Of a stretch of DNA of 64,000 bases, positions 8,976-18,023 are shown piece after piece. Both the position numbers and the translations under genes were made by a program. The notes below the pieces were generated by a model. That model was not told the origin of the DNA. It made no database searches and saw only the letters and a program-made list of their open reading frames with translations. The DNA lies in the NCBI GenBank assembly GCA_019694435.1, contig JAIBBZ010000001.1, positions 372,001 to 436,000 on the forward strand. Direction: 5' to 3'. How positions within the stretch are numbered: the stretch's first letter is position 1; each line of letters starts with the position of its first letter. Source of the stretch: Pirellulales bacterium (GTDB lineage Bacteria; Planctomycetota; Planctomycetia; Pirellulales; JAEUIK01).

Positions 8976-10079
8976 GCTTGCGAACCTTGTCCGACGCGCC
9001 AACGCAGATAGGCGTCGAGAAAGCCCTGGATGTTGCCGTCGAGCACGTTGTGGAAATTCGTCTCGCCGTACTCGCTGCGGGCATCCTTGATCCGCTGATC
9101 GGGATGCTGGAAATAGCTGCGGATCTGCGCGCCGAAGCCCGTCTTGGGCTTCTGGCTGTACTTGGCGGCTTCTTCGGCCTCGCGGCGCTCTTCCTCGAGC
9201 CGCGCCATGCGGGCCCGGAGCATCTTCCACGCCAAGGCGCGGTTTTGATGCTGGCTGCGCTCGTTCTGGCACTGCACGACGATCCCGGTGGGCATGTGCG
9301 TCAGGCGCACGGCGCTCGACGTCTTGTTGACGTGCTGCCCGCCGGCCCCTCCCGCGCGATACACGTCTTCGCGCACGTCCTCATCGGCAATTTCAATTTC
9401 GCTCGATTCGCTCACCTCGGGCGAGACGTCGATCGCCGCGAAGCTCGTCTGCCGCTTGCCTTCGGAGTTGAAGGGGCTGATCCTCACCAACCGGTGCACG
9501 CCCGCCTCGCCCTTCAAGTAGCCGTAGGCAAACGGCCCACGCACGGCGAGCGTGGCGCTGTTGATGCCGGCCTCGTCGTTGTCCTGCCGGTCGAGCACCT
9601 CGACCTGGTAGTCGTTCTTCTGGGCCCACATCGTATACATCCGCATCAGCATCTCGGCCCAATCGTTGGCGTCGGTGCCGCCGTCGCGGGCATTGATCGT
9701 CATCAAGGCGTTGCAGTTGTCGTGCGGACCGTTGAGCAGCGCTTTCAGCTCCAAGTCGTCCAGCGCGTTTTCGACGCGCGACAACTCGGTCACCAATTCG
9801 GCGGCGAACGCAGCGTCTTCGCCGGCCATTTCTTCCAGCGCCGTGATATCGTCGCTGGCGCGCATCAGGTCAGCCAGCGGCTTGACGACGCCGCCCAGCG
9901 CCTTCAGCTCGGCAACCGTCGCCTGGGCCTGTTCCTGCTTGTCCCAGAAGCCGGCCTCGCCCATGCGGGCCTCGAGTCGGGCCATTTGGGCCCGTTTGCC
10001 CGCGTAGTCAAAGAGAGTCTCGCAACTGAGTAATCCGGTCCCGAATCGACTCGGCCCGATCGCGCGGTTCTCGATCCAT
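8972..10079 (-). CDS. prfB: Peptide chain release factor 2, made by programmed +1 frameshift
   Basis: RF2 releases finished proteins at UGA and UAA codons. The gene is read in two frames. Codons 1-23 run from the ATG at 10079 to CTT at 10013-10011 and are followed by an in-frame TGA (10010-10008). After skipping T10010 the ribosome continues at GAC (10009-10007) for 345 more codons, giving 368 residues (E. coli RF2 has 365). The stop-recognition tripeptide SPF is at residues 201-203 and the catalytic GGQ at 246-248. The residue four before that GGQ glycine pair is in YRAGGAGGQ, which is the common Ala form rather than the E. coli K-12 Thr form. AGGAG ten bases upstream supports the ATG. A plain ORF caller would wrongly start the long frame in unrelated codons. 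Confidence 0.96.
10007..10013 (-). promoter_or_regulatory. RF2 autoregulatory frameshift site CTTTGAC
   Basis: Read on the minus strand the bases are CTT TGA C, identical to the classic RF2 slippery site. When RF2 is scarce the ribosome pauses at UGA, the peptidyl-tRNA slips from CUU to UUU, and full-length RF2 is made. The frame before it encodes MDREPRDRAESIRDR and so on to LRDSL, and the frame after begins DYAGKRAQ, both matching RF2. The internal Shine-Dalgarno-like stimulator of E. coli (AGGGGG) is not obvious here; only CGAGA lies upstream. Confidence 0.95.
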
Positions 10080-10486
10080 GCCAGCACGGCTCCTGCGGAA
10101 ACGAGGGACTCTCTTGCGCGGGGTGCTCGGCCGGCGATTACCGGCGCGGGCCAACCCCTGCTGCCGCAAAATCATATCGCCACGAGGCCGGGGCGGACAG
10201 GCGACCCGCGGCCGCCCCCGGCCCGCCGAACGTCGACTCACCCTCGGCCGGCAAGACCCCTTCAAGTCGTTCTCTCGGCACAGCCGATACGCCTGATAGA
10301 ACCGATCGCCTCGTCACGCCCGCGCAAGTTCGGCGGCCCGCAACGCCGGCAAGAACTCCTGCGAAAGGTGCGTGCCAGGGCCCTTGTCGACCCAGTTCCC
10401 GCCCGAGCCATCGCGCAGGCGCAGGCAGCCGTCTTGCCGCGCGCGTCGGGCAGCACTTTCTGGCGGCCTTTCGAGGCCGATGCGTC
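10080..10486. other. Non-coding gap between divergent prfB and the next gene
   Basis: About 400 bases, uniformly GC-rich. The only element I can support is the prfB ribosome site (AGGAG on the minus strand, near 10090). The short open frames here are compositional, and I see no promoter hexamers of quality. Confidence 0.5.
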
Positions 10487-13435
10487 ATGGCGCAAAGTTC
10501 TCTTGGCTCTTCCGGCAGCCTGGCCTGCGTTGCCCGTCCCCGCGCGGCCGCCCTCAGCATCGGCTTGGGCGTCACCGCCGGGTTCGTCACCGGCGACAAT
10601 CTGACGATCTGTCTGTTGTTGGCCGCCGCGGCCGTGCTGCGGCTGCCGCTAGTCGGCTTTGCCGTGGCCTGGGCCCTGGGCCTGTGGGCCGGTTGGCTCC
10701 TCGTGCCGCTGTGTTTCGTCGCCGGCCAGGCCGTGCTCGATACCTTACACCTCGGCACCCTCTTGAGCACTGCGCTGGGGCCGGTGGCACTGGCCGTGCT
10801 CGGTTGGGACCGCTACACGATCGTCGGAGGTCTGCTGCTAGGGCCGCTGCTGGCCTTACCCTGTGCCTGGGCGCTGGCGTTCGCGCAGCGCCGCGTCGCG
10901 CAGCGTCCGTGCATTACCAGCGCTGCCGATGAGCAGGTGCTGCTGATCGGCCCGAGCGCCACCCAACGCCTGCTGGCCTGGCTGGCGGGCACCACGTTCC
11001 TGACCGCCAGCGCCTCGCGCGGCGCTGCGCAACGCAGCTACTGGCGCCCGCCGGCATGGGCCTGGACCACGGCTAGCGTCGCCGCGCTGACCTGGGCCGC
11101 GCTTGCGCTGCCGTCGCGACACTTCACGGCCGCCGTGCTCAACGAATTGTCCACCGCGGTCGGAGTGCCGCTGCGGGCCGACGCGGTCGAAGTCTCGGCG
11201 GCCGACGGCCGGATTCACATTCTTGGTTTGCGTGCGCTCGATCCTCAGGGGTCAGGACGCGAGATCCTGCGCGCCGAGGAAGTGACCGGCAAGATTTCCA
11301 CGGCGCGGGACATCCTGGCCGGCCAGTTCGCGTTCGACCAGGTTTTGGTCCGCGACCTGCGTGCGATTCCCTCGAGCGTTGAGACGCCCCCACAGATTCT
11401 GCCCGAATTCGCCGCGGCACTCCACGAAGAACACGGCGCGTCTTCCGCTGGGCCCGTGGAACTTCTGCTCGAAGGCCAGCTCGTTCGCGGTGGCGCCGTC
11501 GCCCAACGCTTGCACTATGCCCACCAGGCGCTCGGCGTGCTCGCGTCGCTGCAAACGGCTCCCACGCACAGCGCCGAGCACTCGTCCGCAATTCATTCGC
11601 GCGCCGCCATGCGCGCGGCCCGCAGTAGCCTGGGGCGCGCCGCGCCGCATGTTTCGATTGAATATCTCCAGATTGACGAACTGCCCGTGTGCTGGAACCT
11701 CGGCCGCGACGCGGTACTGCGGCTGCGCGGATTCAACACGGCCACGACGGCCGACGCGCCGCCGGTCCAGATCGACCTGTCGGCGCCGGAACTGACCCTG
11801 ACCGCCGCCGTGAGCCTGTCGCGCTCGCCAACCGCGCCGCACCACGTGCGCCTGCACCTCGACCCGCTGCCGGCTGCCGACGTGATCGCCGCCGCGACCC
11901 ACGAGTCGCTGCACGTGGTCGGGGGTACCGTGCAGATCGACGGGCAGGGTGTCTTCCTCGACGACCGTCTGCAAATCGAACTCAGCGCCATCGGCGAAAA
12001 CTTGCGCACCGAAGTAACCGGCTCGCACAACATCGCGGGCATAACCCCGGTCACCTGGAGCCAATGCCTCGCCGCGGTGCCGGCCGTTCATGCCCGCGCC
12101 ACGCTGGTCGGCACCATGCGCCAGCCGCGGCTGCGGATCGATGCGCCGGCGATGGTCGATACGCTCGCCCGGGCATTGCGCGACGCCGGCAGTGCGGATT
12201 TAGCCGCCACGCTGATCGACGAACAGTCCGGCAATCCCGTTGGGGTGCCCGCGCCGCAAGAGGCGTATGCCCAAGCCCCGCCCGAGGCGCCGGCGACGAT
12301 TGCCGCTGCTGAGCCGCATCTGACGGCGGTGCCTGGCACCGAAGACACCGCGGCATTACCCGCGCCCGACGCGCAGCAGCCGCCCGCAGCGGATTCGCAA
12401 CTGGCCGATGCTCCGGTGGAGCCTGACTACGCTGCGCCGATACGGCCCGCGCCCGAACCGGCGACGGCCGACGCTCAGCATCCCGAAATCGCCGGTGCGA
12501 CGGTGGAATCGGCCGCCCCATCGAGCGAAGCCGCGCCGCACGTCGCTCCCGCCGCAGTGTCAACCGCGACTCCGCCAGCGGTCGCCGCGGCGCCGGCACA
12601 GGCGCCGGTCGCCGACGAGTTCGCTGCAGACGATCCGGCAGACGGCGTTTACAACCCGCTGCGCGGACGGCGCGCCGGACAACTTCACCGCCAGGGGCTG
12701 GCCCGCGGGACGCGCAATCCGCAGTCGTGGGAGGCGCAACGCCAGGCCCAAGCGCCGGCGCAGGCACCCGAGCCGCCGGTACTCGACACGGCCGTCGCCG
12801 AGCGCGAACTCGCGCGGCCGCAACCGTCGCAGGCCGTCGCCACCGATCGCCGAACCGATTCGCCGGTGCCGGGCGGCCCCACCGCACCGGCCGCCGACGT
12901 CGCTACGACAGCTGGGCCCCGAACAACGCCACCGGTTGGCGCAGGGCCCGAGTCGCCCGTGCCATCCTCTCCCTACGTGGTGCACGAAACGACCGCCGCG
13001 CCGATCCCGGCGACGCCGTTCGCCAATCCAACCACGACTCCCGCCGCGCCGACCGGCCCGCAGCCGACGGTCGTGACGGCCACCGACCCGCAGGCTTCGA
13101 GGGGCCCCTTGGATTTCGAGGTCGGCTACGATGAGCAGAACGCGCCGCTGGCCGGCATGCCCGTCCCCGCCGAAACCGCGCCCGGCGGCAACCTGGTCGT
13201 CGGCCAACGGGCCATGGCCGTGACGACGACCGATCCGGAGGCAGCCCGCGGCGCTGCCGGCCCGGCGCCGGCCAAATCGAGCCTTTGGGCCCGGATGAAG
13301 TCGATGCTGCGGCGCAAGCCCGCCACCGAGGAAGGCACCAGCCTGGCCCCGCCAGAAGAACCGCGCGTCGCCGGCCGGCCGAAGCGTTCGCTGTTTGCGC
13401 CGCGCGGCGAAACGTCGGGCACGGTGCAGCAGTAA
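10487..13435 (+). CDS. Large membrane protein: TIGR03546/DUF2062-like head, AsmA-like middle, Pro/Ala-rich tail
   Basis: The product has 982 residues in three parts. Residues 1-~235 carry five or six hydrophobic helices. Their order and the FVTGDNLTICLLL opening recall the TIGR03546/DUF2062 membrane family. Residues ~235-590 are beta-rich with phrases such as VGVPLRADAVEVSAADGRIHI and LRAEEVTGKIST, the style of AsmA/TIGR03545 proteins that often sit beside TIGR03546. Here the two seem to be fused, or one has been partly replaced. From ~590 to the end the chain is disordered, rich in Ala, Pro and Thr, with two similar phrases, TATDPQASRGPLDFEVGYDE and TTTDPEAARGAAGPAPAK. The C-terminus is basic (KSMLRRKPATEE...PKRSLFAPRG). 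Envelope lipid or outer-membrane maintenance is a guess from the AsmA likeness. Confidence 0.6.
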   Translation: MAQSSLGSSGSLACVARPRAAALSIGLGVTAGFVTGDNLTICLLLAAAAVLRLPLVGFAVAWALGLWAGWLLVPLCFVAGQAVLDTLHLGTLLSTALGPVALAVLGWDRYTIVGGLLLGPLLALPCAWALAFAQRRVAQRPCITSAADEQVLLIGPSATQRLLAWLAGTTFLTASASRGAAQRSYWRPPAWAWTTASVAALTWAALALPSRHFTAAVLNELSTAVGVPLRADAVEVSAADGRIHILGLRALDPQGSGREILRAEEVTGKISTARDILAGQFAFDQVLVRDLRAIPSSVETPPQILPEFAAALHEEHGASSAGPVELLLEGQLVRGGAVAQRLHYAHQALGVLASLQTAPTHSAEHSSAIHSRAAMRAARSSLGRAAPHVSIEYLQIDELPVCWNLGRDAVLRLRGFNTATTADAPPVQIDLSAPELTLTAAVSLSRSPTAPHHVRLHLDPLPAADVIAAATHESLHVVGGTVQIDGQGVFLDDRLQIELSAIGENLRTEVTGSHNIAGITPVTWSQCLAAVPAVHARATLVGTMRQPRLRIDAPAMVDTLARALRDAGSADLAATLIDEQSGNPVGVPAPQEAYAQAPPEAPATIAAAEPHLTAVPGTEDTAALPAPDAQQPPAADSQLADAPVEPDYAAPIRPAPEPATADAQHPEIAGATVESAAPSSEAAPHVAPAAVSTATPPAVAAAPAQAPVADEFAADDPADGVYNPLRGRRAGQLHRQGLARGTRNPQSWEAQRQAQAPAQAPEPPVLDTAVAERELARPQPSQAVATDRRTDSPVPGGPTAPAADVATTAGPRTTPPVGAGPESPVPSSPYVVHETTAAPIPATPFANPTTTPAAPTGPQPTVVTATDPQASRGPLDFEVGYDEQNAPLAGMPVPAETAPGGNLVVGQRAMAVTTTDPEAARGAAGPAPAKSSLWARMKSMLRRKPATEEGTSLAPPEEPRVAGRPKRSLFAPRGETSGTVQQ

Positions 13436-13446
13436 TCTCGGCCGTT

Positions 13447-13472
13447 GCGGCCCCGGATCGCCGCGGGGCCGC
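13447..13472 (+). other. GC-rich hairpin after the large membrane protein gene
   Basis: GCGGCCCC at 13447-13454 pairs with GGGGCCGC at 13465-13472 across a ten-base loop, 11 bases after the stop codon. No T-run follows, so an intrinsic terminator is possible but not typical. Confidence 0.35.
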
Positions 13473-13547
13473 GGTTGTCGCCGCCGGGTAGCCCGTCTAG
13501 ATTGCGCTGGGGCGATACTGCTTTCTCCTGCGCATGGCGATTCTGGC

Positions 13548-14651
13548 ATGTCCCGGGTGGTGCTGGCGATGTCCGGCGGCGTCGATTCGAGCGTCGCGGC
13601 CCATCTGCTCCTCGAGCAGGGCCACGAGGTGATCGGCGTCTTCATGCGCCATGGTCACACGATCGAAACGGCCTGCGCCGTGCCGCAACCCGTCGGATTG
13701 CCGGTGGTCTCCGCGCCCGGCCGCAAGCAAGGCTGCTGCAGCGCCAGCGACGCCGCCGACGCGCGGCGCGTGGCCGATCGCCTGGGCCTGCCGTTCTACG
13801 CGCTCAACTTCGAGCAGCACTTCGCGCGGATCATCGACTACTTCGTCGACGAATACACTCATGGCCGCACGCCCAATCCGTGCGTGGTCTGCAACAACTG
13901 GCTGAAGTTCGGCACCCTGGCCGAGTATGCCGACTCGCTCGATGCCGAGCACATCGCCACCGGGCACTACGCGCGGCTCGAAGCATGCGGCGACGCGGGG
14001 TCGCCGGCCTTGCGCCGTGGGCTCGATCCCGGCAAGGACCAGTCGTACGTCTTGTTCGGCATCGATCGACGGTTGCTCTCCCGACTGCGGTTTCCCGTGG
14101 GCGATTTCTCGAAGGACGCGATCCGCGCGCGCGCGGGCCAATTGGGATTGGCCGTGGCCGACAAGCCCGACAGCCAGGAGATTTGTTTCGTGGCCGGGGG
14201 GCAATACGCCGAGTTCGTTCGCCGCCATGCGCAGGGCGACGGCGGCGGCGAAATCGTCGACACCGCAGGCGCGGTCCTGGGCCGTCACGAAGGGGTCGAG
14301 CAGTTCACCATCGGCCAGCGGCGCGGATTGGGCGTGGCGCTGGGCGATCGCCGCTACGTTGTGCGGATCGAGGCCGATACGCGCCGCGTCGTGATCGGCG
14401 AACGCCACGAGCTGGCCCGCGATGCGCTCGAAGCCCAGCGCGCCAACTGGCTGATCGATCCGCCCGTCGAGCCCTTCGCTGCCGAGGTGAAAATCCGCTA
14501 CCTGACGCCCCCGGCAACGGCCACGGTCGTCCCGCTGGCCGCCGATCGCTTCCGGGTCGAATTTCACGAGCCGCAATACGGCGTCGCACCGGGCCAGGCG
14601 GCCGTCTGCTATCGGGGCGACCGCGTCCTCGGCGGCGGCTGGATCGCCTGA
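13548..14651 (+). CDS. mnmA: tRNA-specific 2-thiouridylase MnmA
   Basis: MnmA adds sulfur to position 2 of wobble uridine 34 in Lys, Glu and Gln tRNAs. The 367-residue protein has the PP-loop SGGVDSS at residues 9-15. The two catalytic cysteines are present in conserved settings, C112 in NPCVVCN and C213 in DSQEICFVAG. The TIGQRRGLGV motif of the central domain and the C-terminal beta-barrel end (GQAAVCY...VLGGGWIA) are also clear. The frame is open upstream to 13395, but ATG at 13548 gives the standard MSRVVLAMSGG start. The gene stands between unrelated genes, 112 bases after the previous stop. Confidence 0.96.
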   Translation: MSRVVLAMSGGVDSSVAAHLLLEQGHEVIGVFMRHGHTIETACAVPQPVGLPVVSAPGRKQGCCSASDAADARRVADRLGLPFYALNFEQHFARIIDYFVDEYTHGRTPNPCVVCNNWLKFGTLAEYADSLDAEHIATGHYARLEACGDAGSPALRRGLDPGKDQSYVLFGIDRRLLSRLRFPVGDFSKDAIRARAGQLGLAVADKPDSQEICFVAGGQYAEFVRRHAQGDGGGEIVDTAGAVLGRHEGVEQFTIGQRRGLGVALGDRRYVVRIEADTRRVVIGERHELARDALEAQRANWLIDPPVEPFAAEVKIRYLTPPATATVVPLAADRFRVEFHEPQYGVAPGQAAVCYRGDRVLGGGWIA

Positions 14652-14763
14652 CGCCGCAAGTCGTTGTGCCAGTTAGACGTAGCGCATCGCGCCGGTGCGG
14701 CGGGGCAAAATCGTTCCGGTAGCCGGCAAGAACTTCGGCCGGTGCGGTAACTACGATTCTGGC

Positions 14764-15339
14764 ATGGCGCGAAGCAACCCACCGCCTGAGCCGGCACGAG
14801 CGGCCAATCCCTCGGGGATCGACTGGGGGGCTGCGCTCACGGAGCACGGCCCGTGGTTGCGCAAGGTCATCCTGGCGCGCGTCGGCGAACAAGCAGCCGT
14901 CGACGAAGTGTTTCAGGAGGTGGCCCTCGCCGCCGTGTCGCAGCGGGCACCGCTGGCCGACGCCACGAAAGTGGCGCCTTGGCTCTACCGCTTGGCTGTG
15001 ATTCAGTCGTTGCTGTATCGCCGCCGGCGCGGACGCCAACGCAAGCTGGTCGATCGGTTCGCGCAGACCGGGCTCGCCGAGAACTCGGATCGCACAGCCG
15101 ATCCGCTCGACTGGCTGCTGGCCGACGAGCGCCGCGACACGATCCACGAGGCCCTGCGGCGGCTCGGCCCGCGCGACGCCGAAATCCTCGTGCTCAAGTA
15201 CACCCAGGACTGGAGCTACCACCAGATTGCCGAGCGGTTGGGCATCAGCCACAGCGCGGTCGAAACGCGACTGCATCGGGCCCGCGCAAGGTTACGTTCC
15301 CAGCTTGCCGAGACGACGACAGCCGTTAGCACGTCCTAG
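14764..15339 (+). CDS. ECF-type RNA polymerase sigma factor
   Basis: A 191-residue sigma-70 family factor with only regions 2 and 4. Region 2 covers about residues 30-100, with the core-binding stretch DEVFQEVALAAVSQ and the basic end YRRRRGRQRK. Region 4 covers about 130-185, with a helix-turn-helix in WSYHQIAERLGISHSAVETRLHRAR. The start at 14764 is preferred over the open frame from 14695 because upstream residues are not sigma-like. The stop is two bases from the next ATG, so it is co-translated with its probable anti-sigma partner. Many such operons are self-activating, but I see no recognisable ECF promoter here. The regulon and signal are unknown. Confidence 0.88.
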   Translation: MARSNPPPEPARAANPSGIDWGAALTEHGPWLRKVILARVGEQAAVDEVFQEVALAAVSQRAPLADATKVAPWLYRLAVIQSLLYRRRRGRQRKLVDRFAQTGLAENSDRTADPLDWLLADERRDTIHEALRRLGPRDAEILVLKYTQDWSYHQIAERLGISHSAVETRLHRARARLRSQLAETTTAVSTS

Positions 15340-15341
15340 CC

Positions 15342-16079
15342 ATGAACGAATTCAATCTTCCCGCCGACGACACCCCCCTGCTTGAAGAACGCACGTTCGA
15401 CCTGCTGGTCGACGGCGAACTGCCACCCGCCGACGAGCGCCGCTTGTTGGCCCAGCTCGATCACACGCCCGACGGCTGGCGCCGTTGTGCGCTGGCGTTC
15501 CTCGAGGCGCAGGCCTGGCGCAAACATCTGGGTCCGATCGTCGGCCAGCGCGACTTGATCGCCGGCGCCGCACCGGACGCCGAGCCGGTCAAGCTGAAAC
15601 TGCCGTCGGTTGCCGGCCGCGCGATTCGCGCTTGGGGATCACGGCTCGCGCTGGCGGCAAGTTTTCTGCTCGCGTTTTCCTTGGGACTGGCATTGCGGCA
15701 GTTCGGCGTGGGACCCACGGGCGAAGCGCCCTCGGTGGCCACGGGCAGGCCACCGGCCGCCGGCCAGGTCGCGGTGGCCGCGCCCGCGCCGGAACAATCA
15801 GGCGGCGACTTGAAACGCCTGCGTCTGCGGCTGGCCGGCTCGCAGCAGCCGGCCGAGGTCCAATGGCCCATGTACGAACCGGCCGAGTTTGCCAACGGGG
15901 GCGGCGCCGCCGGCGAGTCGGTCGCATCCGAGAAGCTCGTCAAGGCGCTCGAAGAGCAGGGACACCAGGTGAACTATCGCCGCGATTGGGTACCCGTGCA
16001 ACTCGAAGACGGTCGTCAGGGGTTGGTGCCGGTCGATCGGCTCGACATTCAGCCGATCGAGTGGAACACGTATCAGTAA
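15342..16079 (+). CDS. Probable anti-sigma factor, single-pass membrane protein
   Basis: The 245-residue protein starts with a cytoplasmic acidic segment (FDLLVDGELPPADERRLLAQL) of the kind used by planctomycete anti-sigma factors to bind sigma. A single membrane helix follows near residues 105-122 (LALAASFLLAFSLGLALRQF), and then a periplasmic domain of ~120 residues. The zinc-binding HxxxCxxC motif of classic ZAS anti-sigma factors is absent, so identification rests on the overlap-like coupling to the sigma gene, the topology and the N-terminal pattern. The periplasmic part ends WVPVQLEDGRQGLVPVDRLD, an SH3-like or hydrophobic strand pair that may contact the downstream PDZ protein. It is inferred to hold the sigma factor inactive at the membrane. 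Confidence 0.72.
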   Translation: MNEFNLPADDTPLLEERTFDLLVDGELPPADERRLLAQLDHTPDGWRRCALAFLEAQAWRKHLGPIVGQRDLIAGAAPDAEPVKLKLPSVAGRAIRAWGSRLALAASFLLAFSLGLALRQFGVGPTGEAPSVATGRPPAAGQVAVAAPAPEQSGGDLKRLRLRLAGSQQPAEVQWPMYEPAEFANGGGAAGESVASEKLVKALEEQGHQVNYRRDWVPVQLEDGRQGLVPVDRLDIQPIEWNTYQ

Positions 16080-16141
16080 TCGTTCGCCATCCGCAATGCG
16101 TGGCACGCATCGCCACTCATCGAATTGAAAGGGAGACCACG

Positions 16142-17149
16142 ATGATTTCCGAACTCTGGATTCGCCGCCTGGGCTGGGTGGCCACGGTCGGCTTGGTTCT
16201 GTTGTCTGGTGCCTGGGTCCAAGCCCAGCAGCCGCCACCGCCACCACCGCCGCCGCCGCACGATTTGCCCGAGGCCGGATCGCCCTTCTGGTTGGGTGTT
16301 ACCTGCCGCCCGGCGGACGACGTGCTGCGCGATCAGTTGATGCTGGCCGAGGGGGAAGGCCTCGTCGTCGTGCACGTGGCGCCGGGCAGCCCAGCGGACA
16401 AGGTCGGTCTCAAGCGGCATGACGTGCTGCTGAAGGCCGCCGGCCAACCGCTACACGACCCGCGCGAGTTGGCCGCAGCCGTGCTCGACGCGGGCGAGAA
16501 CGACGCCAGCGTTGCGCTCACCCTGCTCCGCGGCGGCAAGGAACAAACGCTCGAGGTCAAGCCGGCCAAACGTGAAATGCCCCCGCTGCCGACCGGGGGC
16601 TTGGATTTCGACGACCTGGTTCGACGGCTGCAAGAGCGGCTCGGCGCCGAGGGTTTGCGGATCGACCTGCCGCGACCGGGCGTCATCGTCCGCGACGTGT
16701 TTGGCACGATCGAATTGCCCGAGGACGTGACCATCACCGTCGAGAAGCATGCCAAGGACCCGGCCAAACTGACCGTCAAGCAAGGCGACAAGACCTGGGA
16801 AGTGACCGAAGACCATCTGGCCGAGCTGCCCGAGCAGTTGCGCGGCCACGCCGAACGAATGCTGGGCCATATGCCGCCGCTGCCGCCGGACGTGTTGCAG
16901 TGGTTCGCCGATCGGCCCGAGGCCCGCAGGGTGCATGAACTTGCCGACCGGGTGCGTCAACAGTCGCCCGATGAAGCGGTTCGCGCCGCCGAAGACTGGC
17001 TCCGGCATCACTCGGCCGCGCCGGAAGTCGAGCGGCTCATCGACGAGCGGCTCGAGAAGATCAACGAGCGGCTCGAGCAACTGCAGCAGGCGATCGACAA
17101 ACTGCGGCAGGAGCAAGTCGCCGAACCGCAGGACAAGCCGGGAGCCTGA
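16142..17149 (+). CDS. Secreted PDZ-domain protein with coiled-coil tail
   Basis: A 335-residue exported protein. Residues 1-29 are a signal peptide (GLVLLSGAWVQAQ), followed by a run of nine prolines. A PDZ domain covers about residues 48-135, with the carboxylate-binding style loop FWLGV and the typical VAPGSPADKVGLKRHDVLLKAAG. No protease domain is present. Residues ~295-325 are a charged heptad coiled coil (ERLEKINERLEQLQQAIDKL). AGGGAG lies seven bases before the ATG. It follows the anti-sigma gene by 62 bases and is followed by a terminator, so it is the last gene of a sigma/anti-sigma/PDZ operon. A sensor or scaffold role, comparable to the PDZ part of DegS or RseP pathways, is inference. 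Confidence 0.78.
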   Translation: MISELWIRRLGWVATVGLVLLSGAWVQAQQPPPPPPPPPHDLPEAGSPFWLGVTCRPADDVLRDQLMLAEGEGLVVVHVAPGSPADKVGLKRHDVLLKAAGQPLHDPRELAAAVLDAGENDASVALTLLRGGKEQTLEVKPAKREMPPLPTGGLDFDDLVRRLQERLGAEGLRIDLPRPGVIVRDVFGTIELPEDVTITVEKHAKDPAKLTVKQGDKTWEVTEDHLAELPEQLRGHAERMLGHMPPLPPDVLQWFADRPEARRVHELADRVRQQSPDEAVRAAEDWLRHHSAAPEVERLIDERLEKINERLEQLQQAIDKLRQEQVAEPQDKPGA

Positions 17150-17186
17150 TCGCCCGGCCTTCGCCGAGAAAAATTTGAACCCCTCG

Positions 17187-17247
17187 CGCGCAAGCGTAGG
17201 CCAAGCACATCCCCACCCGCTTCGGCCTCGCTTGCTCGCGTTTTTTT
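17187..17247 (+). terminator. Intrinsic terminator of the sigma/anti-sigma/PDZ operon
   Basis: Bases 17187-17202 (CGCGCAAGCGTAGGCC) pair with 17224-17240 in a long stem with a two-base bulge and one mismatch. Seven T follow at 17241-17247. A short T-run also lies on the other side for the opposing gene, so it may act in both directions. Confidence 0.75.
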
Positions 17248-17270
17248 GCGCGGCCGCGAAATCTCGAGCC

Positions 17271-18023
17271 CTACAGCAAGCTCTCGAGCAGCAGCCGGAG
17301 TTTGCGCATTTCGGCGAAGTGGTCGACCTCCGGATTGACCGTGTCGAGAATATCGACGGTCAAGGCCCGGCTGTAGTGGTACTTGCCCAACTGGTTGACC
17401 AGCCGGCCATATTCGACATTGCCCTGCCCTACGCGCACCTGCAACTGGTCCTTCGACGTGTCGCGCAATTGCACGTGGTAGACGTGCTTGAGCACCTGTT
17501 CGTAGCCATTGGTGAACGGACCGCAGATGTAATGGCTCGGGTCGAGCGTGATGCCCAGGCCCTTGACGTTGTCGCACAGCACGACCGCCGTGTCGGGATC
17601 TTGCGTGATGCGGCCGACCTCCGTCTTGACGCTGACCAACACGCCCTCGAGCGAGGCAATCCGCACCAGCTCACGCAGCCGCTCGATCTCGGCGTTGAAG
17701 GGCGTGCCCAACTCGGCCGCCGGCACGGTGAGCGAAACCACCTTGGTCGCCTTGGCCAATTTGCAGCACGACGAGAACTGGGCGTAGTACTCGTCCCCCT
17801 CGGCGTCGATGTCGACGACGTAAGCCACCGGCGTCAGCCGATGCGTCTCGCGGCAGTTGAGAATCGCGTTCTCCAGGTCGGCATGGACCTGCGAGGGGCG
17901 CAATTGCCGCGACTTCTCCCGCAGCACGATTTCGACCCGGCTGTATTCCAGGTCGCCGATGCGCGCCAGCGCGTCTTGCAGCGGCAATTGCGAAAAACAC
18001 TCCGTCGATGCGGCAACAAACAC
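17271..18023 (-). CDS. Sugar phosphate isomerase/epimerase-type TIM barrel protein
   Basis: A 250-residue protein of the xylose-isomerase-like/AP-endonuclease-2 barrel superfamily. It begins MFVAASTECFSQLPLQDAL. The strand ends carry the usual metal ligands: VSVKTEVGRITQDP (Glu), LGITLDPSHYICG (Asp and His), HVYHVQLRDTSKDQLQVRVGQGNVEY (His, then the GQG-N/D-Y motif). The family isomerises or epimerises sugars and inositols through an enediol; the substrate cannot be told. The open frame runs to 18260, but an exact AGGAGGT seven bases before GTG at 18023 fixes the start. The gene is monocistronic and convergent with the PDZ operon. Confidence 0.85.
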   Translation of the reverse strand: MFVAASTECFSQLPLQDALARIGDLEYSRVEIVLREKSRQLRPSQVHADLENAILNCRETHRLTPVAYVVDIDAEGDEYYAQFSSCCKLAKATKVVSLTVPAAELGTPFNAEIERLRELVRIASLEGVLVSVKTEVGRITQDPDTAVVLCDNVKGLGITLDPSHYICGPFTNGYEQVLKHVYHVQLRDTSKDQLQVRVGQGNVEYGRLVNQLGKYHYSRALTVDILDTVNPEVDHFAEMRKLRLLLESLL

